Below, in pieces: positions 15,590 through 26,540 of a DNA stretch of 64,000 nucleotides. The stretch is taken from positions 113,558,410-113,622,409 of the forward strand of contig CM063284.1 of NCBI GenBank assembly GCA_032173965.1. Direction: 5' to 3'. Position numbers and translations under genes: made by a program. The stretch is from Sitta carolinensis (taxonomy: Eukaryota; Chordata; Aves; Passeriformes; Sittidae). Under the pieces are notes generated by a model that worked only from the letters and a program-made list of their open reading frames with translations, did no database searches and was not told where the DNA came from. Position 1 is the first letter of the stretch, and each line of letters begins with the position of its first letter.

Positions 15590-15615
15590 TTTTTTTTTTT
15601 TTTTTTTTTTTTTTT
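15590..15615. repeat. Poly(T) tract, 26 bases
   Basis: An uninterrupted T run between GAATATC and ACTGAAATTC. No poly(A) signal was seen on the minus strand next to it, and no retrocopy is recognisable. Confidence 0.95.
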
Positions 15616-15829
15616 ACTGAAATTCAGGGGAGGGATAAAAGAGGATGTTTTACTCTGCAAGGAAAATAATTGTTCAAGTTTGACAGGAAGATTGAACTAA
15701 CTGCATTGAATATGAGTGAATTTAATGTTTCCAGACTCAAAGTTTTTGCAGGATTAACTGTCAGATAATAAAATAAATTTCAGCTTTTTGTGGCTTGGAT
15801 AACATATTCAACATATTTTCATAAGTACG

Positions 15830-17194
15830 TGTTGTAGTTTGGAAAAAATGAGTTTTTCTGAACTTCAGTGGTCAAACTAATGAGTGTTCAGGTTTAAAGA
15901 CTGGCACCTGGTGTGGCCACTGAGGACAAGGATCCGCCTCTGAGAACACAAGGGGTTAAAAGCAGAGGGCTCCCCGGAAAGCTCTCTCTTGGTTCCGGTC
16001 CCTGAGGACGGAGGGATCTCCCCTGCCCAGCGGCTGGCTGGGCGGGGAGGGGAAGCCATGCGGCCTGGGTGAGGTAGGCTGGAACCTTGGGCAGAGAGGG
16101 GGAGAGGAAAATCCTGTAGGATGGAAGGGTGGAGAGAGTACAAGAACTTTGAGAGGCATCAGACAGCCTTCTTTTCTCTTCCTCCCCCCCCCCCCCCCCT
16201 TTCCCCGGAGAGAGAAACTGAGAAACCGTGTCTGTGATCTCCATCACCTTAAAATTTGATATCAACAACTAGACAGCACGGCCGAAGGAGTATGGGGGGG
16301 TGGCGCGAGAAGAGTGCCCAGCAGCAAAGATACCGTGAGAGTTCTGGGGAAACAAAGCCCAAGATTTTAACCCTTTTCGTAAATGATGGAAACTTTATAA
16401 ATGCTAATCCTCCTGAATTTGAAGAAGAAAGATAGAAAGAATTAAGCAAAGATGATGAAAGTTTGTGCAAGTAGAAGATTGTCAGAAAATGCTGAAAAGA
16501 ATCCTAGGTGGGAGGAGATGATGGAGTGGCTTTAGCTAGACTCTTTTGTATAGCCATAGACGGACTCATTTTTTTCCTGTAACATAGAAACTGTATCTGG
16601 GGAGAGGCATTGGCTTGGAGCCAAGAGTGGACAGTGGTGTGAACAGAGATGAGAGGAAGAGCTCTGTTCTCAAGACCCCTCGGCCCCAGGGGGTAATATT
16701 GGGGGGGACTGGTGTCCTAAAATTTGAGAAGCTGTCGTTTCTTGGAACTAACCAAAGCATCTTCAAAAAGAAAAACCCTAGAAGCAGCTCTGGTCCATGC
16801 ACAGTGGTGAGAGCACTGGACATGGAGGAAGAGGCCACGATGTGGTGCAAGAAGGACTCCTATCTCTCCTCAACGAACTGAGTACTGATTATCGGAAGGG
16901 TAGTAATAGACTAAAGATTAATTATCTAAAAGGTGGTAACGTGATAGGGAATTTTCAGTTTGTTTTGTTAGGTTGAGAACTGGTGGGGGGGGGAGGAAGA
17001 GTGTTTTTTTTTTAAAGTTTCCATGTTCTTCTGTATGTGTCTTCTTTGCCTATTATAAGTAATAAAGTTTTTTTCTTTTACTTTCTAAATTAGAAACTGT
17101 TTTGCTCTGTTTTTAGTCACATCTCACAACAGATACCAGGGACAGTATATCGTTATAGGGGCACTGGCCTTGTGCCAACGTCAAACCTTTGACA
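15830..17194 (+). mobile_element. Solo LTR of an avian endogenous retrovirus, 1365 bp
   Basis: The element begins TGTTGTAG and ends CCTTTGACA (TG...CA). It is flanked by an exact 5-bp target-site duplication, GTACG, at 15825-15829 and 17195-17199. AATAAAG at 17061 lies about 130 nt before the right end, as expected for R/U5, which gives plus orientation. The interior is richer in G and C than its surroundings and has a 16-base C run (16184-16199). There is no internal gag/pol/env sequence, so it is a solo LTR left by recombination. The open frames inside it (for example 15894-16268 minus) are incidental. Family name is not assigned. Confidence 0.8.
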
Positions 17195-17199
17195 GTACG

Positions 17200-18292
17200 T
17201 TTTCTGAAATCCAGGCAAAGATTGAGATTAATAAACAGAGATGCTTCAATGTTACCACAAGATTAAAAGAGAAGGAACTAACCCTGCATCCTTTGCATAT
17301 ACCAATAACTTCATCTTGTGATAAATTTCTCTCAGTGGGACTTAGTTGTTCCACCCCACTCATAAATTTGAAGAGGCTCCTTGATAGCTTTTAATAAATC
17401 TTACTGATGTCTCTGCAGAGAACTCGAGCAGGCCTTAAACTGTCTCTTTAAGGGACTTTATGTCCATTATTGCTGCAGTTGACCTTTACATATCTCATCC
17501 TACAGGAAATCTGCTGACACATTCACCATCAGATCAGGTAATACAGAAGAGACAGGATGGGGACACTTGCATAAGCCTTTGAGAAGAAGGGAATGCTTAA
17601 TCTGGCCCTCTGGTAGGGAGCTGCTACACTTTTCAACACACAAATAAACAATCTCTGCTAATGCTATTTACATGATTATTTTTTTCATATGATCCTGTAC
17701 AAAATCATTCCAAAAGGATTGCTCCCTGTGTTTGCTCTTCACATCCTTCCCTCTTTGTTCTAGGGTAAAAGAAAACCTCCCCTTCATACAAGGGAAACAA
17801 AACTCCCAGAAAATCACTACAAAGCCCAAACCTTTGATATCATTCTTGTTGGAAAGCCACTAGGTCAGTCTAACTGTAGAGAAGGGACAGACACTTCTCA
17901 GAGACAGGAGGTTGGAGAATTTTTGATTAATTGTTTTCAAGTCTCCATTTCATGAAAGATGGTTTTAGAATTCCTGGATATTGCCAGTGCAAATTCTTTG
18001 TATGACAGACATATGTAAATTCATGGTTATACATGAACACGAGTCGTTTAGACAAGTTTCTTCTCTAACCACCATTTGCACAACTCTTTTCTGAAGAGGC
18101 AAAGAAATGAGACACATATTGTCAGAGTGAAATGGGTTCGAGGAAAATGTTTCTCCCTACAGTTTTTCACACATTTCCAAAACAAGAAGCCCTCCAGCCT
18201 GCAGGAACTCCACATTTTCTCAGGTTCCTCCTAGGAACTCCACACACATCGAAACCACGCTGCTGTGGAGGTAGATAGCATCATGTTATCTC

Positions 18293-18323
<31 letters not shown>

Positions 18324-21300
18324 ACCTAGAATTTGCTCAGCTTAAATTACAGTACAAGTTACCCATGGGAGTCTTCATGCCATTCTTTAGACCACCTGTG
18401 TCCCACACTGAGTTCCCTTGCATCCTGATGTGCTCCATATTTGCTAGCAACTTTCATCCCAGCTCATACAAGTTCTGAGTTCATACAAGCGAGGAAAGAT
18501 GAAAATATTTACAGTGATTGATGACCAAGCTGTTCAGCTGGAAAGGAAACAGCCCAGCTTTAGTAGCATAGATGGCCACTCCTGAGCTTCATGTCCATTA
18601 GTGGGATGAAAAATATGATGCACAGTTCAGCTGTATGCTAGATTTATGCCTTTCTGAAAGTGTAAGACAGGCAGTGCCAACACTTCAAAGTGTATGTCCT
18701 GGCAGCTTGATTCCACACCTGCTCATCACCAAAGAAATCCTCGAGGCTGGCCTCAGCTGCCTTCTGTGGCAAGCAGCAAGGACTTGTCACAATGTGTAAT
18801 GCAAGAACTATGAACCTGAGAGAAATTAGGTATTCTGCCTTCACAGAAGTTCCTCATAGACTACCAAGAATCATGATGTAAAGTGTTTGAAACATTTAAT
18901 ACTTTAAAGCTTCACATTTTAAATATTTCTCTGCAAGCACCTCAAAGTCATCTCTGATTTAGCGCCAAATAAAACCTCATTTACCGTGTTGGTGCCACTA
19001 AGCATTATCATAGAAGCAAGATGACAGAGTTACAGACAGCTGGCATTTCTACTCATTGATTTGTTTTCAAGTATGAACTACCAATAGGCATCAGTAAAGA
19101 AAAAAAAATAAATTTAACAGAGAAAAACATGTAATTATAAGGCTTTTTTCACACCAACAAAATTTGTCAGCAGCATGAGACAGCAGAGGTGATAGATTAT
19201 CATATGGTGAATTGCTACACTCTTTGGAAAACTATCCCTGACATTACCAAGAAAAAAACCAAAAAAATACCCACAATGCCCCCCCCCCAATTTTACATGC
19301 TAAAATTTCACAGTAAATATAATTAAATGTTTTTGTTGGTCACCTGTACAGAAAATTCAGGCTCAAAACTCTCGCCTATGACTTACAAGTTGCACTGAGC
19401 GTTAAAGGAATTTTTCCACAGCTTCAGCATTTTTTGCAAGTTTATGGCAATGAACAACAGATTTTCAGTGACTAAAATAGCAAAGCTATCCACTACTGTA
19501 TATTCAGTTTATGGCATGTCATAAAAACTTGACAGGTTTCAACACTGCCCACAGTACTCAACAAGTGAGGCTTTTGCCTGCAAATTCTGAGCATCCTTCC
19601 ATGAGATTTTCAATTTCAGCTGGATGCATTTCCAAAGAACTGCAGAATTTGACCTTTGAAGAAACATTTGTCATATAAAGTGTTCTGTCACTGCTCATAA
19701 GTTTAATTAATCATTAATGAATATTTTTTGTTTTCTCTCTTATTTTTGTTCCAAAACTATGTAACATTTCTAACTTCTTAGAGAATAATAACAAGTTGAG
19801 TCCCCAAAATTTCATTTAATGTAAGTATATTTAAAATTTTGTGAAACCATATACTTACAAGCATTCCTCTCCGAAAGAGATCTTTTCTCTTTTTCTCTAC
19901 ATAGTTAGTGGCCAAACACTTCAAAACCCCAGTGCCTTTGAGAAATTTTCTCATGTCATAGGGTAAACTACAATTACGCACTTGCTTTCATGTAAGTGAT
20001 GTGAGAATTTTGCACCTTGAAACAGTGGCCAGCTGGACCAAACCTCCCAGGCTGGAGACTGAAAGTTGTTCCTGACAAACCTTTTGGTTTTATTGTCATT
20101 TAAAGTAACGGGACTTACCCATACACTTCAGGAATGCACCAAAATAGTTTAAAATTTAATCAAAATTAGTTCTAGTTCTTGTTGTTTTGGGGGAGGGCTT
20201 AACCATGAAAACATTTGTGTGTCAACTCCTTACAAGAGGAGGAAGAATTGTTCCCTTTCACAAAGAAGAACGAAGACATTAAGTACAAGCATGACCTTGT
20301 TTCATGTTATTTTTACACATATAATTCTTCTTTGTACGGTAGTAATAGGAAAGTGGATCCCAAATAAAGCAGATGCCATGGAAAAGTCTATTCCCTCATG
20401 AGTGACTGGGAAGAGAGTTGTTTGGTATTGAAACCAACATCTACCAGCTGGTACAGTCTAAAAGAGATTTCATCAATTTACATCTAATCCTCAAAGCGCA
20501 GTGGAAAATATGTCAGGGTAAATCATTCCTCATTTGGCTAATAACAAACATAATGCAATGAATAGCTATAGGCATGAATAAAACAAAATTTGCTTGGAAA
20601 ACAGACTTTTTAAGGTTGTGGTATGGGAGAGGAAGATGGAAAAAGGAAGAAGGAATGAAGTTTATTTCCCCACCACGTGCATATTTCTACCTGGTTAGTC
20701 CCTATGGCCCTGATCATGCAACTGAACCTAGACCAAAAAGAAATAGTTATGCCTTCCAGCATACTAGAAATATACATGGTAAATTTTAAATTAAAGCATA
20801 ATAAAATTCCCCACATCATTAACGATCTCCAAGACTAGACATAAGACCAGGAGCAAAAGTCCTTTCTCCCATTTACTGTCTCTTAATTTAAGGTAGACTC
20901 TTGAAAGGTATAATGTAATGTAACTTAATGTAACCTAATTTTTGATTTAGAAACAACATAGTTATTTCAACAAAAGCACTAATTTTAATGCTTGCTTCTA
21001 ATTGAATTTCAATAAATATTGATTTAATTTAAATTGAAGTTGACTACAATTTTATCTATATTTCAATTACATTATTGTTTTACAGCGTCATAATATAGAA
21101 TAACTCGATTAATGTAGATGAAAATACAGCTTTCGTCAGCTCTGTAGAATAAATACCATTAAAATCAGCCTAAGTCCTTTCAGGATAAAATTCTCAATAA
21201 TCCACATGAGGATTCCATAATCTCTCCATTCAAAATTGAGCTGTATTTTATCTCCTAGTCAGATATTCATCAGTTTTTAAAGTTAGCACTCAAAGTTTTT

Positions 21301-22145
21301 AATGAGAGGTCCTGAACAGACTGTATTTCCTGGGTCAGTGATGATAGGGTGTTAGTTTCCTATCTATATATAAAAGCCCATCAGCTCTTCTTTGATTCTA
21401 CTTGTTTTCTCATTCAACTTTTTGAACCCCACTTCAGTGAAAAAAAGTTTTAGAAACTCATCTTTCTGTATAATTCTTCACATATTCTGGCCTATTGCTA
21501 AAGCATCTGTTGAAAGTGTTGGCCAATGGTAAAACACACATTTTTCTTTCATCTCTGCCATAGCTTTATTCCAAAACTGACTGTATTTTGGCAGAAAAAC
21601 ACTATTCCCATTTCTTGGGCAAGAATACCTCTTTTCCCTTGCATTTCCTGCTACCTGTGAAATCTCTGCTTTGAAGCAGTAGCTGGCTATGTCATGCGAC
21701 AGCGGGGACTCAGAGAAGTATCGCTGGTGACTGAAGGAAGGTGTAATGACAATTTTATCTTTCTGTGCTCTCTTCCCTCTGCTGCACGTTGTTTCTCTTC
21801 AACCTTTTCAGCACTCACACACTTTCTTACTGAGTTTTTCAATGTGCTCCTCATCTTTTCCATGCTGTGGGGACATAGCTTGTACTTTTAGGCCAGGACA
21901 TGCCACACGCCTCTATATCCATGTTGAGAATCTGGAATACACTGAAGTAAATTCACATCTTAGGTTTTCTCCATTGATTTTTTTGCTTGATGCTATCAGG
22001 AACGCACACACACAGTTGTTTAGGATTTTCCATCTTCCTTCTCCAGCTGGAAGGATCTCTGTCAAAATACTTTTGCAGTATTTTTGACAATATTCAACCT
22101 TTCTGGTAACAGACAGTTTCAATTTTCTCTTAACATTTTATATAA
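17200..22145. other. Non-coding DNA between two solo LTRs
   Basis: Unique AT-rich sequence with one 29-base poly(A) tract (18293). The open frames are short, up to 113 codons (21746-22087), and have no recognisable family. Confidence 0.65.
18293..18321. repeat. Poly(A) tract, 29 bases
   Basis: An uninterrupted A run following GTTATCTC. There is no AATAAA in the preceding 50 bases and no flanking duplication, so it is probably a simple repeat and not a retrocopy tail. Confidence 0.95.
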
Positions 22146-23220
22146 TGGGTTGTCATGGTTTCAATTCAAAACCGGGCAGGAACACCAATTTTTGTTTTGG
22201 TTTAATTTTGCCAATTTCAAAGGTACTAATCAAGAGCAAAGCAGGCTTAAGCTTAAAAGTAATAAGACTTTATTAACTAACACTAAAAGAAAGAAAAACA
22301 ACAAGAATGAGGATGGAACATTCAAAACACTTTTCCTCCCTCCCCAACAACCCTTTTTTTCCTCTTAACCAACAATGTAAAGACAACACTCAGAAATCTC
22401 AGTCACTTTTTCACTTCTACAAAAAGTCTTTCTTTGGTTCATTTAGAGAGAAAAGTATTCTTTGCTAATGCTATGGAAAGCTTTTTACAAGAAAAGAACT
22501 CTTGTGGCTTCATTTTTCACACAAACTGCAGTTGTTTGAGATCTGCCTTTTTGAAGTGTTTCCCATCTTTCACAGTTTTTCTTCACAACTGTGTTCTCAG
22601 TCCATATTAGCTTATTGGGGTGCATTTTTAAAGGATGAGCTGTACTAGCATCCTTTCACCCATCTCTGGAACAGAGGTCTTCCCCTTTTATCCCCAGGGC
22701 CGAGGTTTCTCATCAGACTTCTAACACTGGTGCTTCTGTTCATGCTTGTGGCTAGAACGCTACCAGCCCCCAAAGCATTCCATGAACTTACTGGGGAAAA
22801 CCCAAAGTCTGATATAGCAAGTATATCTGCACCATAGATTCACAAAAGAATTTTACAGCCTAAGCTTAAGATAAACTTTTCAAAATTCCTTCAATCTAAA
22901 ATCTAACTCTTTCTTACCAACTTCAATTTCATGTAGCTGTTCTTACAAAATTTCACCTCCTTTTTTTTCTTAGCCTGAGAGAATTAGTGTTTTTCCAGTA
23001 CAAAGTTTTGCAATGCCGAGGAAAAAAAAAAAAAAAAAGTCAATTTAGTCCAAGTCTTGTATCAGAAACAAGCTTTTTCTCTCTTTGTACCTTTCTGCTG
23101 GCCATGTGCTCTTTTTGCCAACTCCATGTGAGCTGTGCCAGCCGCTCTCAGTCTGGAACGGGAGTCAGGGCTGCTCCTGGCTTTGAGGCCACCTTTAGCA
23201 CGAACCATGGGTGGGCCACT

Positions 23221-23583
23221 GGTGCTGGTGCCCATGCTCAGCTCCTTTGGTGCCCATCCAGGTGCTGGTGCCCATGCTCAGCTCCTTTGGTGCCCATACA
23301 GGTGCTGTCCCCATGCACTTTCACCAGGCTCCTCTAGGTGCCCATCAGGTGCTGTCCCCATGCTCAGCTCCTTTGGTGCCCATCCAGGTGCTGTCCCCAT
23401 GCTCAGCTCCTTTGGTGCCCATACAGGTGCTGGTCCCCATGCTCAGCTCCTTTGGTGCCCATCCAGGTGCTGTCCCCATGCTCAGCTCCTTTGGTGCCCA
23501 TCCAGGTGCTGTCCCCATGCTCAGCTCCTTTGGTGCCCATCCAGGTGCTGTCCCCATGCTCAGCCGCTCCCGATGCCCACACA
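23221..23583. repeat. Minisatellite, nine units of 39-40 bp
   Basis: Units begin GGTGCTG and carry the core GCTCAGCTCCTTTGGTGCCC. Unit starts are 23221, 23261, 23301, 23348, 23387, 23426, 23466, 23505 and 23544. The third unit (47 bp) and the last unit are diverged, and the others are nearly identical. Units end in either TCCA or TACA, in the order TCCA, TACA, diverged, TCCA, TACA, TCCA, TCCA, TCCA. Because 39 is a multiple of three and the unit lacks stops in several frames, long overlapping open frames appear on both strands (up to 242 codons). These are artefacts of the repeat. Confidence 0.95.
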
Positions 23584-23860
23584 GCCTCAGGCCAGCGTGG
23601 TTTGGTGTTCCACTGGAACAAAAGCTCTGCAGGCTCTGCCGGCTCCTTTGCCCCTCCCGGCCGGGCCCGGTGGGTTCCTCGGGGAGGGCTCGGCAGCCGC
23701 TCCCGCCCCTCCAGGACGGAGAATCCGGCCGGGCAGAGCGAGCCCGCCCGCACCCGGCCCGCCGCCGCCTCCCCCCACCCTGGGCAGGGCAGAGAGGGCA
23801 GAGGTGTGTGCTCTGACAGCCGGGAGGAAAGAGACCTGCCCGGGCTTCGTTCAAAGGGAA
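23584..23860. promoter_or_regulatory. CpG-rich block inside the 22-24 kb LTR
   Basis: By eye this is by far the most GC- and CpG-rich stretch of the window, with runs such as CCGGCCGGGCCCGG and GCCCGCCGCCGCC, in an otherwise AT-rich region. It lies wholly within the TSD-bounded LTR. It is therefore probably the U3 promoter region of the element (minus orientation) and not a CpG island of a host gene. No host exon was recognised beside it. Confidence 0.4.
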
Positions 23861-24070
23861 TAAGAAATTAATAATAGAAAACGCTTTCCCATTGATCCAA
23901 TAAAATGCCAGTCTCAAACCTAGCCAGCTCACTTCCCTGGGCTGGTCAAATTAGGACATGGGTCTTCTAGTGATATAAAAGTATTGCTAAGGAAAAACAA
24001 TCACCAATAGTATTTATTCTATTGACTAGAAATTATTAAAAAATTTGCACTGCATCAATCAAACAAATTT

Positions 24071-25170
24071 ATAGAATCTTTAACGATGCAAAAGACCTCT
24101 AAGATCACCAAGTCCAATCCTTAAACCAACATCACCACCATGCTCACCACTAAACTCTGTCTTACCCACAAATTATTTGAACACTTCCAGGTGCGGTGGC
24201 TCCACCACTTCTCTGGGAAGCCCCTTCCAATGCTCAACAACTCTTTCATGAAGAAATTTTTTCTAGTGACTTATCTAAACCAACCCTGGTGCATGTTGAG
24301 ATCATTTACTCTCGTCTTGTCATCTGCTACTGAGGAGAAGAGGCCAACTCCCACCTGGCTATACCCTCCTTTCAGGCAGTTGTAAAGAGCAGTAAGATCC
24401 CCCCACAGGTTTCTTTTCCCCTGGCTTAAACGACCCCAGCTCCCTCAGCCAACTTCCAGTCCTCCTCAGTTAACCAGGACTACTGGTAAATGATGGGAAG
24501 CGGTTTGGCAAGTTCCTCTACAATCTCCTTCAGTGTCCTTGGATGGATCCTATCCAACTCCATGGATCTGTGCAGGTCTAAGTGGTGCAGCAGGTCACTG
24601 ATTTTTCCCTCCTGGATCATGAGGCCTTCATTCTGCTCCCTGACTCTGCCTCACAGCTCAGGGCGCGGGGTACCAGGAGAAGAACTAGTCTTACCCTTAA
24701 AGCCTGAGGCAAAGAAGGCATTAAGTGTCTCAGTCTCTTCCTCATCCTTTGTGTCTATCTTTCCCCCCACATCCAATAAAGGTTGGGTCTTCTCTTTAGC
24801 CCTCCTTTTCTTTCTTATTTATTTTAAGAGACATTTTTGTGGTCTTTTACAACAGTGGCCAGATTAAATTTCCTTTGGGCTTTGACCCTTCTAATTTTCT
24901 CCCTACAGAAGCTCACAACATCCTTGTAGCCCTCCTGAGTTACCTGCCTATTTTTCTGAAGGTTAAAATCTCTCTTTTTCTCCCTGAGTTTCAGGCAAAG
25001 TTCTCTGTTCCATTAGGTTGGCCTTTAACCCCAGCAGCTCATCCTTTGGCATATGGGAACAGTCTGTTTCAGTGCCTTTATGATTTCTCTTCTTAAAGGG
25101 GGTCCAACCTTCCTGGACTTTTTGGCCTTCAAGACTGCCTCACAGGAGTTTTTCTCAGCTAGTCTCCTAA
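24071..25170 (-). mobile_element. CR1 LINE, antisense, about 1.1 kb
   Basis: The left end is the CR1 3' terminus read in reverse (ATAGAATC, then AAAAGACCTCTAAGATCACC). The CR1 body follows with familiar landmarks: CTCCACCACTTCTCTGGGAA, CAATGCTCAACAACTC, a TTTCAGGCAGTTGTA segment, and GGTGCAGCAGGTCACTG. Further right are GCAAAGAAGGCATTAAGTG and CATCCTTGTAGCCCTCCTGA. The copy is 5'-truncated at the right, as usual for CR1, and its reading frames are disrupted. It is the longest CR1 copy in the window and begins only 112 bp after the neighbouring solo LTR. Confidence 0.85.
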
Positions 25171-26181
25171 AACTTCATCTGATTTAGAAAAGAGAAAAAA
25201 TATCTAAATTCCAAACAAAGTTGATATAAACATAAATAGCTTGCTTTTCTTTTTTTAATTTTTTTTTTTTTTAAACTGGCAGCACCTATTCAATCAGAAT
25301 TTTTATCATAGCATTAACTTTCAGTTAGGGCAATGCATTTAGCCCATTTATTTTTCTCCTCTTCAGCTATGAAACACCAAAAAAATTGATGTGTTTGTAT
25401 AATTCCAATTAGAAAATATTTGATAAGGGAAATAAAAAAGCAAAAATCATTGGAATCATCAGATATAACAGCTTGTTAACAACTAAACTATATTCCTCCT
25501 TTTCTGTCGTTTTTCTAAAAGAGTCATCATTAAGGATGATTAAAAACTATAACTCAACTGAAATTATTACACTTGCAATTCTCAGTTCTTTGCAGACTGA
25601 ATTCAGGTTTTTGACAATATGAATCTTAAATAACACTGTTGGCTTTTTCCTAATTTAAGAAATAATCCTTTGTGATACTTCCTTTCCACTATTTTTTTGC
25701 TTTGTAGCTGATTCATTATCTCAAACTGAGGGTTGAGAATACAAAAACTTAAGAATTATTTTAAGTTATTTATCTGAGAGAAGCTCTCTCCTCTAACAAA
25801 ACCCTATCTTCCTTCTCAGAAAAAGATGTTGTTTTTACCTGGCTGCAAGAAAAATGGCTATTGGGGCTAGAGACAAGGCATGGCCACTCCTGTTAACTGG
25901 CAGAGGAGCCTAAAGGCCCTAATTTAACTTCTCCCCAGGTAAATCCATCCATCCCTTCTGTTTGTCTTTTGAGGCTGGAGACTGCTGAAGTCTATTAGCA
26001 AAACTGCTGGAATCATCTCTTCTTATTATTGAATCAGGAACCACTGCAAAACTGAGCCCTTAGGTCATTTTCTTTTTTCTATTTTAAACTACACGACAGA
26101 AACAAGCAGTCTTGCTGTACTTTGGGACTGTCTGAATTCTGACCTCTGCCATCATTACTGTTCCCCTGCATAAACACAGCC

Positions 26182-26535
26182 TGAGTGTGTTGCTGTCCTG
26201 CCTTCTCACTATTTGCTGGTTGTTCACAGAGAGTTAGGGAGAAACAAGGCTTTGCTCTTTTGGAAAGGTTTATTCACTCAGTGAATAACAGTTTCTAATT
26301 GGAAGCCACTGACTCAGCCATCCCTGCTGATGTTTCAACGTCCCTCATCATAAATAGATGCACATAACAGAAATCCAAAGTGCATTAACATTCCTTACTT
26401 CTTCCACCTTGGCAGCAGAAGCTGCAAATATCCCCTACAGGGCGGTTCTGTTACCTGGGTGATGTTGCCAGGGGGGAAAGAAAGACCAGCATGAGGCATC
26501 TTGCTGGCAGAAAGGGTGGCAGAGCTCCTGAGCCA
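26182..26535 (-). mobile_element. Possible small solo LTR, 354 bp (weak)
   Basis: On the minus strand, AATAAACC (26269-26274) lies 88 nt before a CA end. A TATA-like TATTTATG sits about 75 nt upstream of the signal. The proposed ends are TGAGTGTG and CTGAGCCA on the plus strand, flanked by CAGCC at 26177-26181 and 26536-26540. The duplicated pentamer is common sequence and I tried several possible ends, so a chance match is quite likely. The family is not recognised. Confidence 0.25.
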
Positions 26536-26540
26536 CAGCC

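Larger units (their letters stand above)
22151..23958. mobile_element. Solo LTR, 1808 bp, with internal minisatellite and CpG-rich block
   Basis: The element starts TGTCATGG and ends TTAGGACA, so the termini form a TGTC/GACA inverted pair. Exact 5-bp duplications, TGGGT, flank it at 22146-22150 and 23959-23963. There is no retroviral coding region between the ends. Orientation is unsettled. On the minus strand, AATAAAGTC at 22269-22274 is 118 nt from the end. On the plus strand, AATAAA at 23899-23904 is 54 nt from the end. Minus is slightly favoured because the CpG-rich block would then sit near the 5' end, as in a U3 promoter. The size is large for an avian LTR, and the tandem array at 23221-23583 accounts for part of that. 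Confidence 0.75.

Noticed and set aside
17125..17136. ACAACA at 17131 as the right end of the first solo LTR
   Set aside because: It mirrors the TGTTGT start, but the flanks there do not match. GTACG duplications support the end at 17194.
23584..23860. CpG island marking the promoter of an unannotated host gene
   Set aside because: The block lies wholly inside an LTR with exact target duplications and has no recognisable exon next to it.
23135..23932. Long overlapping open frames on both strands (up to 242 codons), rich in repeated SSFGAHPG-like or KELSMGTA-like segments
   Set aside because: They are produced by the 39-bp (13-codon) minisatellite and the GC-rich LTR core. Frames are open on both strands and the interval is a solo LTR.
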